From assembly GCF_002964705.1 (NCBI RefSeq), contig NZ_PQCD01000062.1:246259-310258 (forward strand): a stretch of DNA of 64,000 bases, written 5' to 3'. Below, piece after piece: positions 29,600 through 38,457 of this stretch. Source of the DNA: Pseudoalteromonas sp. T1lg75 (GTDB lineage Bacteria > Pseudomonadota > Gammaproteobacteria > Enterobacterales > Alteromonadaceae). Within the stretch, counting starts at the first letter, position 1, and every line of letters starts with the position of its first letter. The notes beneath the pieces are model-generated. The model did not search any database, had not been told where the DNA came from, and saw only the letters and a list, made by a program, of their open reading frames with translations. The position numbers and the translations under genes are program-made.

Positions 29600-29764
29600 A
29601 ATCTGAAACCGTAAACTCAATATTGACGTGGGCCATGGGTCTAGCGCACAGGTATCAACCCGCAGGTATCGACCGCCCCCACTCGGGCCGCTGTTGCTAG
29701 CGACAAATATTATTTATAATTGCGCGTTATATTATCATTTTCCCCGCATATGGAAAAAGCATAA

Positions 29765-30388
29765 GTGAGTAAAAGCATGATCGGCCGACGAAAAACGGTA
29801 AAAAATAGCCCCAAAAGCCACTCTGGCGCCGGACAAATCCGTATTATCGGTGGTCAGCATAGAGGACGAAAGCTACCGGTTCATGACGTTATCGGTCTGC
29901 GGCCAACAACGGATCGCCTTAAAGAAACCATTTTTAACTGGTTAATGATGGATGTGCGTGATGCTCGAGTGCTGGATTGCTTTGCCGGAGCCGGAAGCCT
30001 TAGCTTTGAGGCACTGTCGCGCTTTGCCAGCGATGCCACCTTGCTTGAACTCGATATCAAGGCAGCCAAGCAACTGGAAGAAAATGCCAAATTGCTTAAG
30101 CTGACCAATGCCGAGGTCATTCGCGGCGATGCCATGGCATTTTTACAGCGCCCAGCAAGCGGCCAGTTTGATCTGGTGTTTGTCGACCCGCCCTTTAACC
30201 GTAGCCTCAGTACGCCATGTTGCGCCGCCCTGGAACAACAGGGGTGGCTGAGTGAACAGGCGCTTATTTACGTCGAAGTGGAAAGTGATAATCAGGATTT
30301 TTGCGCACCTGCCAATTGGCAGATGCTAAAGGAAAAGCAAGCTGGGCAGGTCTGGTGCCGACTTTACCAACGCGTTGAGCAGGCCTAG
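29765..30388 (+). CDS. rsmD: 16S rRNA (guanine966-N2)-methyltransferase
   Basis: RsmD methylates G966 of 16S rRNA. The 207-residue protein has IRIIGGQHRGRKLPV, the RPTTDRLKETIFNWL block, SAM motif DCFAGAGSLSFEALSR and the catalytic FVDPPF. The start is read as GTG 29765 (an ATG at 29777 is also possible). It lies opposite ftsY, the conserved arrangement. Confidence 0.95.
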   Translation: MSKSMIGRRKTVKNSPKSHSGAGQIRIIGGQHRGRKLPVHDVIGLRPTTDRLKETIFNWLMMDVRDARVLDCFAGAGSLSFEALSRFASDATLLELDIKAAKQLEENAKLLKLTNAEVIRGDAMAFLQRPASGQFDLVFVDPPFNRSLSTPCCAALEQQGWLSEQALIYVEVESDNQDFCAPANWQMLKEKQAGQVWCRLYQRVEQA

Positions 30389-30413
30389 CGTTAGCTGAGC
30401 CTGCCAAATACTA

Positions 30414-31004
30414 TTAAATTTCTACACCGATATTCGTTTGGCCATCGGCCACCGCCAGTTGACGCAGCGCCTTAGCACTGTCTTTATCGAGTCGTGTCAT
30501 GGCGGCAACAAAGTCGATTAACTCCCCAAGCACCTCAATTTCATATTCCATCAAGGGGTGCTGATTCACATCCTGCGAGCTGTAGGGTTGTTCATCGAGC
30601 TCAAATTGATATTCGATCAGCCGGGCAACGGTGCCCTGCGCTATCTTACATACGCTCACATATTCTTGTTCGTCTTTACTTTGTAAACCCTGAAGCAAGG
30701 TCAAAAGTGCGGTAGCAGCATCGATGGCAGGGTAAACACCAAACACATCAAAGTCGTTCACCTCGGGCACGTTAGGCTCTACCTTTTCGACCAACTTCTC
30801 TATGCTGATCTTGCTCTTAGGTAGGAGTATCTTCTCCCAGCATAGTGCCAGGGCGTTGCGCAACACCTCGGGCTCACCAAACTCAAGGGCTTCACTAAAG
30901 AGCGTATAGTTGGGCAGCATGCGTTCTAACAAAGCCGCCGCAAGGGCCGCCTTTTGCACCGTATTCAACTCACGAATACGCTGAAAGTTATTGGGCTTCT
31001 TCAT
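30414..31004 (-). CDS. yjaG: DUF416 family protein YjaG
   Basis: A 196-residue cytoplasmic protein of the DUF416/YjaG family, with no established biochemical role. Family landmarks are LLERMLPNYTLFSEALEFGEPEVLRNAL, the DDF/FDVFGVYPAIDAATAL core and the C-terminal GQTNIGVEI. Its start overlaps the end of the DUF2007 gene by 17 bases, indicating cotranscription. Confidence 0.88.
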   Translation of the reverse strand: MKKPNNFQRIRELNTVQKAALAAALLERMLPNYTLFSEALEFGEPEVLRNALALCWEKILLPKSKISIEKLVEKVEPNVPEVNDFDVFGVYPAIDAATALLTLLQGLQSKDEQEYVSVCKIAQGTVARLIEYQFELDEQPYSSQDVNQHPLMEYEIEVLGELIDFVAAMTRLDKDSAKALRQLAVADGQTNIGVEI

Positions 31005-31317
31005 TTTTATCTTTCATACAGGACCAGCACAAATCAAAGCTAGCGGGATTCCACTGCCGGCAATGCTGACATTGCCATTTTGCTGCTGATGTTTTTGATT
31101 GGCGGTATTCTAGCAAGATTTTTTTGGCCGCGGGCAGTTTTATGTCGTATACCCAGACACTGACCGTGGTTTCGGTGAAGGGGATTTCACCTAGCGCCCC
31201 TTGCAGGGCCTCACCCTTGAGCTGACATTGGATGCCGGCATGCTCAAGCATGCCTTTAACTATGTTGGCCTCGACGCTGTGCTCAGCGTCAAAGGCCTTC
31301 ACCCATTTAAAGCTCAT
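30988..31317 (-). CDS. DUF2007 domain protein with C-terminal zinc ribbon
   Basis: A 109-residue protein. Residues 1-70 follow the DUF2007 (putative signal transducing, GlnB-like fold) pattern: VKAFDAEHSVEANIVKGMLEHAGIQCQLKGE...VWVYDIKLPAAKKIL. Residues ~80-101 hold CxxC-N14-CxxC (CQHC and CWSC), a zinc ribbon. Function unknown. Located directly upstream of yjaG on the same strand. Confidence 0.8.
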   Translation of the reverse strand: MSFKWVKAFDAEHSVEANIVKGMLEHAGIQCQLKGEALQGALGEIPFTETTVSVWVYDIKLPAAKKILLEYRQSKTSAAKWQCQHCRQWNPASFDLCWSCMKDKNEEAQ

Positions 31318-31345
31318 TTAGCGTGAACCAGTGAGCGTAAGTCAC

Positions 31346-32791
31346 TTAGGCGTCGCTTTGCAGTTGCTTCTGGGCGTAGTCAAACTTAAGTTTATATTCC
31401 ATCATTTTTTCTTGCGCCTGCTCAAGCTCGTCTTTTAGCTCAAGATGCTCAGAGCGCAAGCTGTCGAACGCCTGACGCGCTTGCTTCGAGTCATTGTCGA
31501 TACGTGAACGCAGGCTTTCATTGCGCTGTTGCTCATCGCGATGGCGCGAGCCCAACTCTTCAACCTGAGCTCTTAATTGCTCAAGTTCCTGGCCTTCTTG
31601 TTCACAGCGACTTTGTACCTGTTCAAGCTCGGCACTGATAGCACCTTTCTCTTCATCGAGGGCCTGGTTTTGCTCTTCAAGCTCGGCTAGACGCTGTTGC
31701 AGCTCGGCATGTTGCTGCTGCCACTGCTCTTGCTCTTGCTTCAATAAGCTGTGCTGTTGCTGAGCCTGCTCTTTTAGCACTTGCTCGTGTTGCTGCTCTT
31801 GCTCTTGCAATTGCTGCTGCAACTCATCGATGGCGGCAAGCTGCTCACTTAAACTGGCTATTTCTTGCTGCGCTTGTTGATATTGCTGCTCAGATTCTTG
31901 CTGCTGCGCTTGGAACTCGGCGAGCTGCTGACTCAGCTGCTCGTTCGCTGCTTTTTGCTCGGCTAACTGTTCCTGTTCGGCATTAAGCTCATTACGCAAC
32001 TCTTCGCCTAGATTCTTTAAGCGCTGCACCATCACCTGCTGGTTTTCACCTTCTTCGGTCGATTCATTCAACTGCTCGGATAGATCTGAAAGCTGTTGAT
32101 TTTGGCGGCTTACCAGCTGCTCATAATGAGCAAGCTGTTCTGAAATGGCTTCATTTTCTTTTTGTAACTCAACAAGCTGCTCTGCGGCTTGCTCGCTGCC
32201 TTGTTGTTGTTCGGCCATTTCCTTAAGCTTTTCCTGCCAGGCAATATTGCTTTGACGCTGACTTTCCAATGCTTCTTTAAGCGCCTTATTGTCTTTTTCA
32301 AAGGCTGCTTTTTGTTCTCTTAGGGTCGCTACCGCGCCCAGTAACTCTTCACGCTCGCCTTGCGAGTTGTAATTGTCGCTTTCCAGCTCAGTTAACTTGT
32401 GCTTAAGCGCCGCCAGCTCATGTTGTTTTTGCTTTAGCTGCACGTGTTCATCGGCATACTGAGCATTTTCTTGTTGAGCTTCGAGTAATTGGCGATTCTG
32501 CGTGGCATAACGCTCTTTTAAGGCCGCCAGCTCACCGCGCGCCTCTTCGAGTTGTTCGGCATCGTCGGCATTGTGTTTATTACCTAATTGAGCGGCAACG
32601 AGCGCAATACTCAATTGTTGACCTAGTTGTGCGGCGAATTGACGCAGCGGTTGATTATCAGAAGAGTCAGCCAGGGCGTTATTTAATTGCTCCGGCTCAA
32701 CGTTAAATAAATCTGCACAGCGCTGTGCGAACTCCTGTGCCAATTTATCTGGTACCTCTTGCTGTTGAGGTTTACCATTGTTGATAGCCAT
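31346..32791 (-). CDS. large coiled-coil protein of unknown function
   Basis: A 481-residue cytoplasmic protein without signal peptide or TM. Residues 1-75 look globular (KLAQEFAQRCADLFNVEPEQLNNAL...LRQFAAQLGQQLSIALVAAQLGN), and residues ~80-478 are a continuous Q/E/L-rich heptad-type coiled coil. No catalytic motif is visible. The N-terminal part, which looks like a small helical domain containing a conserved-looking FAAQLGQQL segment, is the piece to search with. It is the first gene of a possible unit with DUF2007 and yjaG (28-base gap). I do not recognise the family. Confidence 0.7.
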   Translation of the reverse strand: MAINNGKPQQQEVPDKLAQEFAQRCADLFNVEPEQLNNALADSSDNQPLRQFAAQLGQQLSIALVAAQLGNKHNADDAEQLEEARGELAALKERYATQNRQLLEAQQENAQYADEHVQLKQKQHELAALKHKLTELESDNYNSQGEREELLGAVATLREQKAAFEKDNKALKEALESQRQSNIAWQEKLKEMAEQQQGSEQAAEQLVELQKENEAISEQLAHYEQLVSRQNQQLSDLSEQLNESTEEGENQQVMVQRLKNLGEELRNELNAEQEQLAEQKAANEQLSQQLAEFQAQQQESEQQYQQAQQEIASLSEQLAAIDELQQQLQEQEQQHEQVLKEQAQQQHSLLKQEQEQWQQQHAELQQRLAELEEQNQALDEEKGAISAELEQVQSRCEQEGQELEQLRAQVEELGSRHRDEQQRNESLRSRIDNDSKQARQAFDSLRSEHLELKDELEQAQEKMMEYKLKFDYAQKQLQSDA

Positions 32792-32998
32792 TTTTCCCCC
32801 TTAACATAGACGTATCGTGCTGCATTTATCACTTAAACCGAACATCTATTTCGCATATATATATGCTTGATTAAACTTGTCTAATGCCTTAGTTTCTAAG
32901 GCCGACAGCAAAATTGTTAATATTAAGCCTGTTATTTGTAAAAAAGTCTAGCCTATAGTTAACATTCCACTATTATAAACGTCAATAATGGAAAAAAG

Positions 32999-33388
32999 AT
33001 GACATTAACCACGCCTGCACTGCTTTTTCCGGCCATTTCCCTACTACTTTTGGCTTACACAAACCGCTTTTTAGTGCTGGCTCAATTGATCCGCGAACTC
33101 AATGCCCGCGAGGGTGAGCACATTAGGCCTTTTGTGGCTCAGCAAATCAATAACTTAAAGAAAAGAATTCGCCTTATACGGACCATGCAGGTATGGGGTG
33201 TGGCCTCTTTTTTATTATGTACTTTGGCAATGTTTGCGCTGTTTGTACAGGTTAATTTAGTCGGCACAATTTTATTTGGTATCAGTTTAGTAGCCTTGAT
33301 GATCTCGCTGCTCACTTCGCTCTATGAAATCCATATTTCTTGTGACGCCATTGCCATTGAACTCGAATCCATAGGGCAGAAAAAGTAA
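32999..33388 (+). CDS. DUF2721 inner-membrane protein
   Basis: A 129-residue membrane protein with the DUF2721 pattern: LLFPAISLLLLAYTNRFLVLAQLIREL, a basic cytoplasmic helix (INNLKKRIRLIRTMQVWG), then two TM segments (VASFLLCTLAMFALFVQV, ILFGISLVALMISLLTSLYEI) and SCDAIAIELESI. Role unknown. It stands alone between the coiled-coil gene and the LysR gene. The ribosome site is weak (GGAAAAAAG). Confidence 0.82.
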   Translation: MTLTTPALLFPAISLLLLAYTNRFLVLAQLIRELNAREGEHIRPFVAQQINNLKKRIRLIRTMQVWGVASFLLCTLAMFALFVQVNLVGTILFGISLVALMISLLTSLYEIHISCDAIAIELESIGQKK

Positions 33389-33625
33389 TACTTTAGAATT
33401 AAAAGAAGATGAACGGAACACTTAGACTATAAAGCCCATTATTTCCAGTAAATATCGGCCAGTTTTGAGTATAAAATTCTTACTTTCGGGACGCTTATTT
33501 AGGCTTTTAACGGCCCAGTGAAAAGGACTTTTTAGCCGCCCCCCTATTTATTTGGGGTACAATGTACTAATATTGAACTCGGCTACAAAGCAAAGACCTA
33601 TATACTTACTTTAAGGGATTTAAAA

Positions 33626-34516
33626 GTGAGATTTGAACAATTAAAGCAGTTTTTAGCACTCGGCTCGTTACGCCATTTTCGTCAGGCCGCAGAACAAACC
33701 AACATCAGTACTTCAGCATTAACCCGCAGTATTCAAACACTCGAACAAGAAGTGGGTCATCAACTGGTAAAACGCTCTACTCGCTCGGTAATATTAACGG
33801 AGCAAGGGGAAATGTTCCTGCATTTTTGCAGACGCACCCTGGACGAATATAACCAGATAGTTCAGCGTTTAGATCACAGCCAAGGCAAGCGCGATAATCT
33901 CTTAGTGGTTGGTTACACCAACTCAGCCAGCACCATAGTGCCAATTTCCTGCGGCCAATTTATGGCCCGGCATCCGGAAATCAAAATTGAGATGCAGTTG
34001 CAAGAAAGCGCAGCCCTATACTCCATGCTAAAGCGCGGCGAGATAGATATCTATGTCAGCGAAGAAGACCAAGACAACAACACCATAGATATTCATCTGC
34101 CGGACCAGTTACTGCTCTTTGCTCGCAAGGATCACCCCCTTGCCAGCCAAGATTGCATTACCCTGGAAGATCTTGCTCCCTACCCCTTGTTTGGCTGTTT
34201 TTCACAAAGCCTGCACGTACAAAGCATGATAGGTGAAGCCGCTCAGTTGCTTAACAAGGGCGATGATATTCGTTTGGGTAGCCTGGGCGAAATCATTAGC
34301 TGCGTTAACAACAACCACAATATCGCCATTGCCGCCATCGAGCATGCTAAGGCCCTGAGCGCTCACCCGGAATTGGTTCAAATCCGCTCCAATAGCAGCG
34401 CCACTGCGGCCCGCTTTGTGGTGAAAACCCAGCAGACCTCGCAACCACATAGCCATCTTGATGAGCTCCTGACAGTCATCACGCAAACGGCCAATGCGCA
34501 GGGCTTAGAAGCATAA
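33626..34516 (+). CDS. LysR-family transcriptional regulator
   Basis: A 296-residue LTTR. The winged HTH is at residues 1-60 (FEQLKQFLALGSLRHFRQAAEQTNISTSALTRSIQTLEQEVG) and the periplasmic-binding-protein-like effector domain covers ~90-290. GTG 33626 is preferred, with TAAGGGA upstream. Target genes and coinducer are not evident: the neighbours on both sides (DUF2721, 2OG oxygenase) read in the same direction, not divergently as is usual for LysR targets. The 237-base gap upstream holds nothing else I can name. Confidence 0.9.
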   Translation: MRFEQLKQFLALGSLRHFRQAAEQTNISTSALTRSIQTLEQEVGHQLVKRSTRSVILTEQGEMFLHFCRRTLDEYNQIVQRLDHSQGKRDNLLVVGYTNSASTIVPISCGQFMARHPEIKIEMQLQESAALYSMLKRGEIDIYVSEEDQDNNTIDIHLPDQLLLFARKDHPLASQDCITLEDLAPYPLFGCFSQSLHVQSMIGEAAQLLNKGDDIRLGSLGEIISCVNNNHNIAIAAIEHAKALSAHPELVQIRSNSSATAARFVVKTQQTSQPHSHLDELLTVITQTANAQGLEA

Positions 34517-34597
34517 AAGTAATACCGTTGATAAAGTTCTCACTGCTTTTCTTTTTCAGCGGTATACTTAGCCACCTTTAACTTCCCTGCCCCACAT

Positions 34598-35218
34598 GTG
34601 AATACAGAACTGTTGTTTGACCGTGTCCTTGATGATGTCCATCAGCAAGGCTACGCCATTATTGAGCAAGCACTTTGCCCGGACCTCACCGCACAAATAT
34701 ACGCCACAGCACAAGCACAGCTATCGGCATTTTCTCCGGCCGCCATAGGCCGTCAGGAAGAGCTGCAACTAAACAGCGAGGTAAGAAAGGATAAGACCTT
34801 GTGGTTTAGCGGCGACTGCGCAGCAGAGCGCGATTATTTGGCTGTCATGGAAGCATTGCGTTTGACCGTAAACCGCCACTTTTATTTAGGCTTATTCGAC
34901 TATGAATGTCACTTTGCCTACTACCAAGCAGGGGATTTCTATAAAAAACACTATGATGCCTTTAAGGGGCGTTCGAACCGGGTGTTAACCACGGTTTTTT
35001 ACCTCAATACCCCACCCCTGGGCGGTGAACTGGTGATTTACAAACCCCGCTCCAAGGAGGTGGCTGAGCGAGTGTCTCCCAAGGCCGGCACCTTAGTGGT
35101 ATTTGAAAGCGAGCGCTTTATGCATGAAGTACTGGCGGCGCAGCAGCCACGCTTTTCTATCGCCGGCTGGTTTAGAAAAAACACCTCCATTGCCGGGGTC
35201 ATCGACCCGCCGCGCTAA
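34598..35218 (+). CDS. 2OG-Fe(II) oxygenase (prolyl-4-hydroxylase-like)
   Basis: A 206-residue double-stranded beta-helix oxygenase. The iron triad is visible as HYDAF (HxD) and FMHEV (distal His), with RFSIAGWFR giving the 2-oxoglutarate-binding Arg. YYQAGDFYKKHYDAF and LTTVFYLN...GGELVIY match the P4Hc (prolyl 4-hydroxylase alpha) pattern. The substrate, protein or small molecule, cannot be told. The GTG start at 34598 has no clear ribosome site, so the N-terminus is uncertain by a few residues. Confidence 0.87.
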   Translation: MNTELLFDRVLDDVHQQGYAIIEQALCPDLTAQIYATAQAQLSAFSPAAIGRQEELQLNSEVRKDKTLWFSGDCAAERDYLAVMEALRLTVNRHFYLGLFDYECHFAYYQAGDFYKKHYDAFKGRSNRVLTTVFYLNTPPLGGELVIYKPRSKEVAERVSPKAGTLVVFESERFMHEVLAAQQPRFSIAGWFRKNTSIAGVIDPPR

Positions 35219-35235
35219 AAGCAAAACTCTGTGAT

Positions 35236-35256
35236 GCGCCCAGTCTGGGCGCTTTA
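35236..35256 (+). terminator. hairpin terminator after the 2OG oxygenase gene
   Basis: GCGCCCA (35236-35242), loop GTC, TGGGCGC (35246-35252), then TTTATC. The T run is short. It lies between convergent genes (2OG oxygenase + and ubiA -). Confidence 0.55.
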
Positions 35257-36126
35257 TCAAAACAGACTGATGGCCAGGCCGATAAAAATGGCCATACCCA
35301 CATAATGATTATTCAAAAATGCCGCAAAGCAGGCATCCCGATCACGCTGACGACTTAAATAAAGCTGCCGTAATAACAGCAAGGCGGCCACCAAGAGCCC
35401 AAGCCAGTATGGCCAAGCCAATTTCGCCGAATAACCTATGTACACCAAGATGGCCATAAACAGGGCGTTAAGAAGCGCCACCATGGCCAAATCAAAGCGC
35501 CCAAAAAGAATCGCCGTGGACTTAATGCCAATTTTCACATCATCGTCCCTGTCCACCATGGCATAAAGGGTATCGTAAGCCACGGTCCACAAGAGATTAG
35601 CCACAAACAGCAACCAGGCCTGCATAGGCACGGTTTCCAGGGTAGCCATATAGGTCATTGGAATAGCCCAGCTGAAGGCCGCCCCCAGCACCACCTGAGG
35701 CAAATGGGTGTAGCGCTTCATAAAGGGGTAACAGGCGGCCAAAGCCAAAGCCGCAAAAGACAAAGCTATGGTTTGCCAGTTGAGCAGCAACACCAGCATA
35801 AAGGCCATGATCACCAGTAAGACAAAGAGGCTAAGAGCCTCACCGGCGCTGACCTTGCCGGCGGCCAGGGGCCGGGCCTGAGTACGAGCTACGGCACCAT
35901 CTACCTTACGGTCGGCAAAATCATTGATCACACAGCCGGCGCTGCGCATTACAAACACCCCGGCGGAAAATATCACTATCAACTCAAGATCAGGCCATCC
36001 TTCGGCCGCCAGCCACAGGGCCCATAGCGTCGGCCACAACAGCAATAAGGTGCCTATGGGCTTGTCGGTGCGCATAAGCTGTTGATAGTGAGGCCTGTGC
36101 GCCCAATGCAATGCTGCTAACTTCAT
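35257..36126 (-). CDS. ubiA: 4-hydroxybenzoate octaprenyltransferase
   Basis: UbiA joins the IspB product to 4-hydroxybenzoate in ubiquinone synthesis. The start at 36126 (MKLAALHW) is chosen because it makes the ATGA overlap with ubiC and gives 289 residues. The first Asp-rich motif is NDFADRKVD (in [19 protein letters not shown]), the second [13 protein letters not shown]; about eight TM segments are visible. [20 protein letters not shown] is the family N-terminal block. Confidence 0.96.
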   Translation of the reverse strand: MKLAALHWAHRPHYQQLMRTDKPIGTLLLLWPTLWALWLAAEGWPDLELIVIFSAGVFVMRSAGCVINDFADRKVDGAVARTQARPLAAGKVSAGEALSLFVLLVIMAFMLVLLLNWQTIALSFAALALAACYPFMKRYTHLPQVVLGAAFSWAIPMTYMATLETVPMQAWLLFVANLLWTVAYDTLYAMVDRDDDVKIGIKSTAILFGRFDLAMVALLNALFMAILVYIGYSAKLAWPYWLGLLVAALLLLRQLYLSRQRDRDACFAAFLNNHYVGMAIFIGLAISLF

Positions 36127-36689
36127 AGGTACGGATAGGCTCCCGGTAAAAACACCTCGCACACCATGATCTCTTGCCCGGTTAGGTTAAAGCGACTGCG
36201 ACGTCCCCATAAGGGCTGGGTCGGCAAGTTAAAGGACTGAGTTAAGGCTTGAAGGTCGCTATTGGCACTAAAGTCGGCAACCTGCAATTGCTGACGGGAC
36301 AACATGGGGTCTTGAAAAATCACTTCGCCCAAAGGCGTATCGCCAAGATGAGTTAAATCCACGCCCTGCTCAGGATGAGCATGACAGGGGATCCAACTTT
36401 GGGCATAAACCATGGGACGGTTATCGCAAAACAAGATCACTTCGCGCACACGTAACTGCGCGCTAGTACTGCTAAAGATGTCGCTTTGGTAAGTATCGGC
36501 GGCCACAAGGCGCTCACTGAGCACCTCAACGGCAAACTGCTGGGATAAAGATTTAAGCCGCTGGGTAAGCGAGTTTGGCTCGACTAACCAGTCAAGCAAT
36601 TGCGCTGATAAGGCGACGCACTCGACATTTTGCCATTGCGCCTGCAGCGAAAGAGGGTAAGTAGGCAAAGGACCACTCGAATAAATCAA
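36123..36689 (-). CDS. ubiC: chorismate pyruvate-lyase
   Basis: UbiC makes 4-hydroxybenzoate from chorismate, the first committed step before UbiA. The 188-residue protein has the family blocks [33 protein letters not shown], and the C-terminal [23 protein letters not shown]. The start is read as TTG 36689 because the frame has no upstream ATG; this N-terminus is uncertain. Translation is coupled to ubiA. Confidence 0.93.
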   Translation of the reverse strand: MIYSSGPLPTYPLSLQAQWQNVECVALSAQLLDWLVEPNSLTQRLKSLSQQFAVEVLSERLVAADTYQSDIFSSTSAQLRVREVILFCDNRPMVYAQSWIPCHAHPEQGVDLTHLGDTPLGEVIFQDPMLSRQQLQVADFSANSDLQALTQSFNLPTQPLWGRRSRFNLTGQEIMVCEVFLPGAYPYL

Positions 36690-36831
36690 AAAAACACCAG
36701 CGAATCATACCACTGCTCAGGCAAGGGCTAAAGAGATGTGTTTACCACTGCGTTATTACATTTGCCCTAGACGCAAAAACGACAAGCACGTAAAGTAACG
36801 CTAACGGAATTTATTATAACGATCACACATT

Positions 36832-37230
36832 ATGCGCTTTGCAACTAAGCTGCTATTCGCACTGACTTTATTACTTACCATTGGGGCGCCCAACAAGGCC
36901 CTAGCCGACGTTGGCTATTATGGCTTTGAGCCCGATATCGTCGCCAATTACATCAGTGTCTCGGGGCGTAAACTCGGCTATGTGCGCGTCACCGTCGACC
37001 TGATGCTCGAAGACATCAACAACCTGGCGGTGGTGGAGCATCATATGCCGCTGCTACGCGATGCCATAGTCGAAATTCTCTCGCAGGAGCCGGAAGAAAA
37101 AATCAAAAGCCTGAGCGGGCGTGAAGAAATCCGACAAAAATGCCTTGAGCGCATTAACACCCTGCTGCAGCAGGAAACCGGTCAGGATATTATCCGCGAC
37201 CTGCTCTTTACCAAGTACCTCTACCATTAA
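36832..37230 (+). CDS. FliL-family exported protein (non-flagellar locus)
   Basis: A 132-residue protein of the FliL (flagellar basal-body-associated) family. It has a signal-peptide-like start (FATKLLFALTLLLTIGAPNKALA) and the FliL core (YISVSGRKLGYVRVTVDLMLED...VVEHHMPLLRDAIVEILSQ...IKSLSGREEIRQKCLERINTLLQQETG...VLFTKYLYH-type ending). True FliL is anchored by one TM and encoded with fliM/fliN; this copy lies beside ubiC and glpG and ends at its own terminator, so it is a paralogue with an unknown role at the membrane. Confidence 0.87.
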   Translation: MRFATKLLFALTLLLTIGAPNKALADVGYYGFEPDIVANYISVSGRKLGYVRVTVDLMLEDINNLAVVEHHMPLLRDAIVEILSQEPEEKIKSLSGREEIRQKCLERINTLLQQETGQDIIRDLLFTKYLYH

Positions 37231-37238
37231 TAGAAAGT

Positions 37239-37265
37239 AAAAAAGCGACCTTAGGTCGCTTTTTT
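37239..37265. terminator. bidirectional terminator between FliL-like gene and glpG
   Basis: AAAAAAGCGACC, loop TTA, GGTCGCTTTTTT. The right arm overlaps the first two bases of the glpG stop codon on the minus strand, so the glpG 3' end and the terminator are packed together. Confidence 0.92.
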
Positions 37266-38085
37266 ACTGCCGCTCAGTATTGCGACTCAATGCCATAAAC
37301 ACCGCAATCAGCATCCCGCTGAGCAGGCCACCTAAGTGCGCCCAATTGGCCATGGGCATAAAGAAGGTATCGGTAAAACCGAAGGCCAACCACAGTAATA
37401 AGAAGCCTATCATGCCCTTGGTCATCATGGGCTTGGTCTTTGCCAGCAAGGGATATATCCAACAAAAGCCGACTTGGGCATACACCACCCCGGAAAGGCC
37501 ACCAAAATTTGGCCCCACCATCAAATACTGCGCCCAGCTGCTGACCAAGGAGCCGATAATAAACAGGCTTACCAGTGTCAGTTTTGAGGTCTGCCTTTCA
37601 ATGGCCGGCCCCAGAGTCAGCCACCATAACACATTAAAAATCAGATGAATGGCAGAGAAATGGACGATAGAGGGCGTCAACCAGGATAAGGGCTGTGCGG
37701 GGTTAAACTGCAACAGCGGGAAAATCTCGGCGAATTGACCAAGTAAGAATAAGGCGTAGATCAGCACACTCACAATACTGATACCCTTAACCAGCAGGCT
37801 GAGCTGGTTAAACCGCTGCAACAGGTTCAGCTTGGTGCCGCCGTAAACCAGGCCCGAGTCGGTACGGCCACTTTGCCAGGCGGCATCGGCATAACGAGGA
37901 TGATCCGGTTGTGCCTGAAATTCTTGCCATAACGGTTGGACCTGATGAAAGTGCTCCGGGGCAACGCCAATAATCACATGGCCCTGCTCGCCTTGTCGGA
38001 GCGCGCCCACAAAGCCCTTGGTGCCGATATAATCGACAAAGCCTTGCGCCGCGCGCACATTATTGGTGCTGCCAAGTTCTATCAT
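37264..38085 (-). CDS. glpG: rhomboid intramembrane serine protease GlpG
   Basis: GlpG cleaves membrane proteins inside the bilayer. The 273-residue protein has a soluble N-terminal domain (~1-85) and six TMs. The catalytic dyad is Ser198 in GGLSGVVYA and His250 in NWAHLGGLLSG (E. coli Ser201/His254). The oxyanion-type HxxxN motif is HLIFN in TM2. It overlaps the end of glpE by four bases. Confidence 0.96.
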   Translation of the reverse strand: MIELGSTNNVRAAQGFVDYIGTKGFVGALRQGEQGHVIIGVAPEHFHQVQPLWQEFQAQPDHPRYADAAWQSGRTDSGLVYGGTKLNLLQRFNQLSLLVKGISIVSVLIYALFLLGQFAEIFPLLQFNPAQPLSWLTPSIVHFSAIHLIFNVLWWLTLGPAIERQTSKLTLVSLFIIGSLVSSWAQYLMVGPNFGGLSGVVYAQVGFCWIYPLLAKTKPMMTKGMIGFLLLWLAFGFTDTFFMPMANWAHLGGLLSGMLIAVFMALSRNTERQ

Positions 38086-38399
38086 TTTTCAACCAGTTCC
38101 GGAAATTGTGTGGCCCAGGCCGAGAAGCCGCCATCCATAGTATAGACATCATCAAAGCCCTGCTCGGCCAGATAACCCGCTGCACCCTGTGAGCTAATAC
38201 CATGATAGCAAACAACAATAATTGGCTGGTCATACTCTTTATGAAGCATAAACTCACCGATATTACTATTGCTTAGGTGCTCGGCCTTGGGAATATGTCC
38301 GGCCGCAAAGGAGTTGGGATCGCGAATATCCGCAATCACCACATTTTCATCATTTAACAGGGCCTGGGTCTGCGCCACTGAAATATGTTTGTATGCCAT
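38082..38399 (-). CDS. glpE: thiosulfate sulfurtransferase GlpE
   Basis: A single-domain rhodanese of 105 residues (E. coli GlpE 108). The active-site loop is CYHGISS with catalytic Cys64; IRDPNSFAAGHIPKAEHL and GGFSAW are family marks. The start at 38399 (MAYKHI) fits the family; a longer frame to 38426 adds 9 residues without support. It is paired with glpG but not linked to glpD/glpR here. Confidence 0.95.
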   Translation of the reverse strand: MAYKHISVAQTQALLNDENVVIADIRDPNSFAAGHIPKAEHLSNSNIGEFMLHKEYDQPIIVVCYHGISSQGAAGYLAEQGFDDVYTMDGGFSAWATQFPELVEK

Positions 38400-38426
38400 A
38401 GTGCTGTAACTACTCTTGTAAAACAA

Positions 38427-38446
38427 AAGGCGGCCTCAGCCGCCTT
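38427..38446. terminator. terminator after tdh
   Basis: AAGGCGGC, loop CTCA, GCCGCCTT, followed on the minus strand by TTGTTTT. It lies 11 bases beyond the tdh stop and just before glpE. Confidence 0.85.
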
Positions 38447-38457
38447 ATTTTTGCTCA

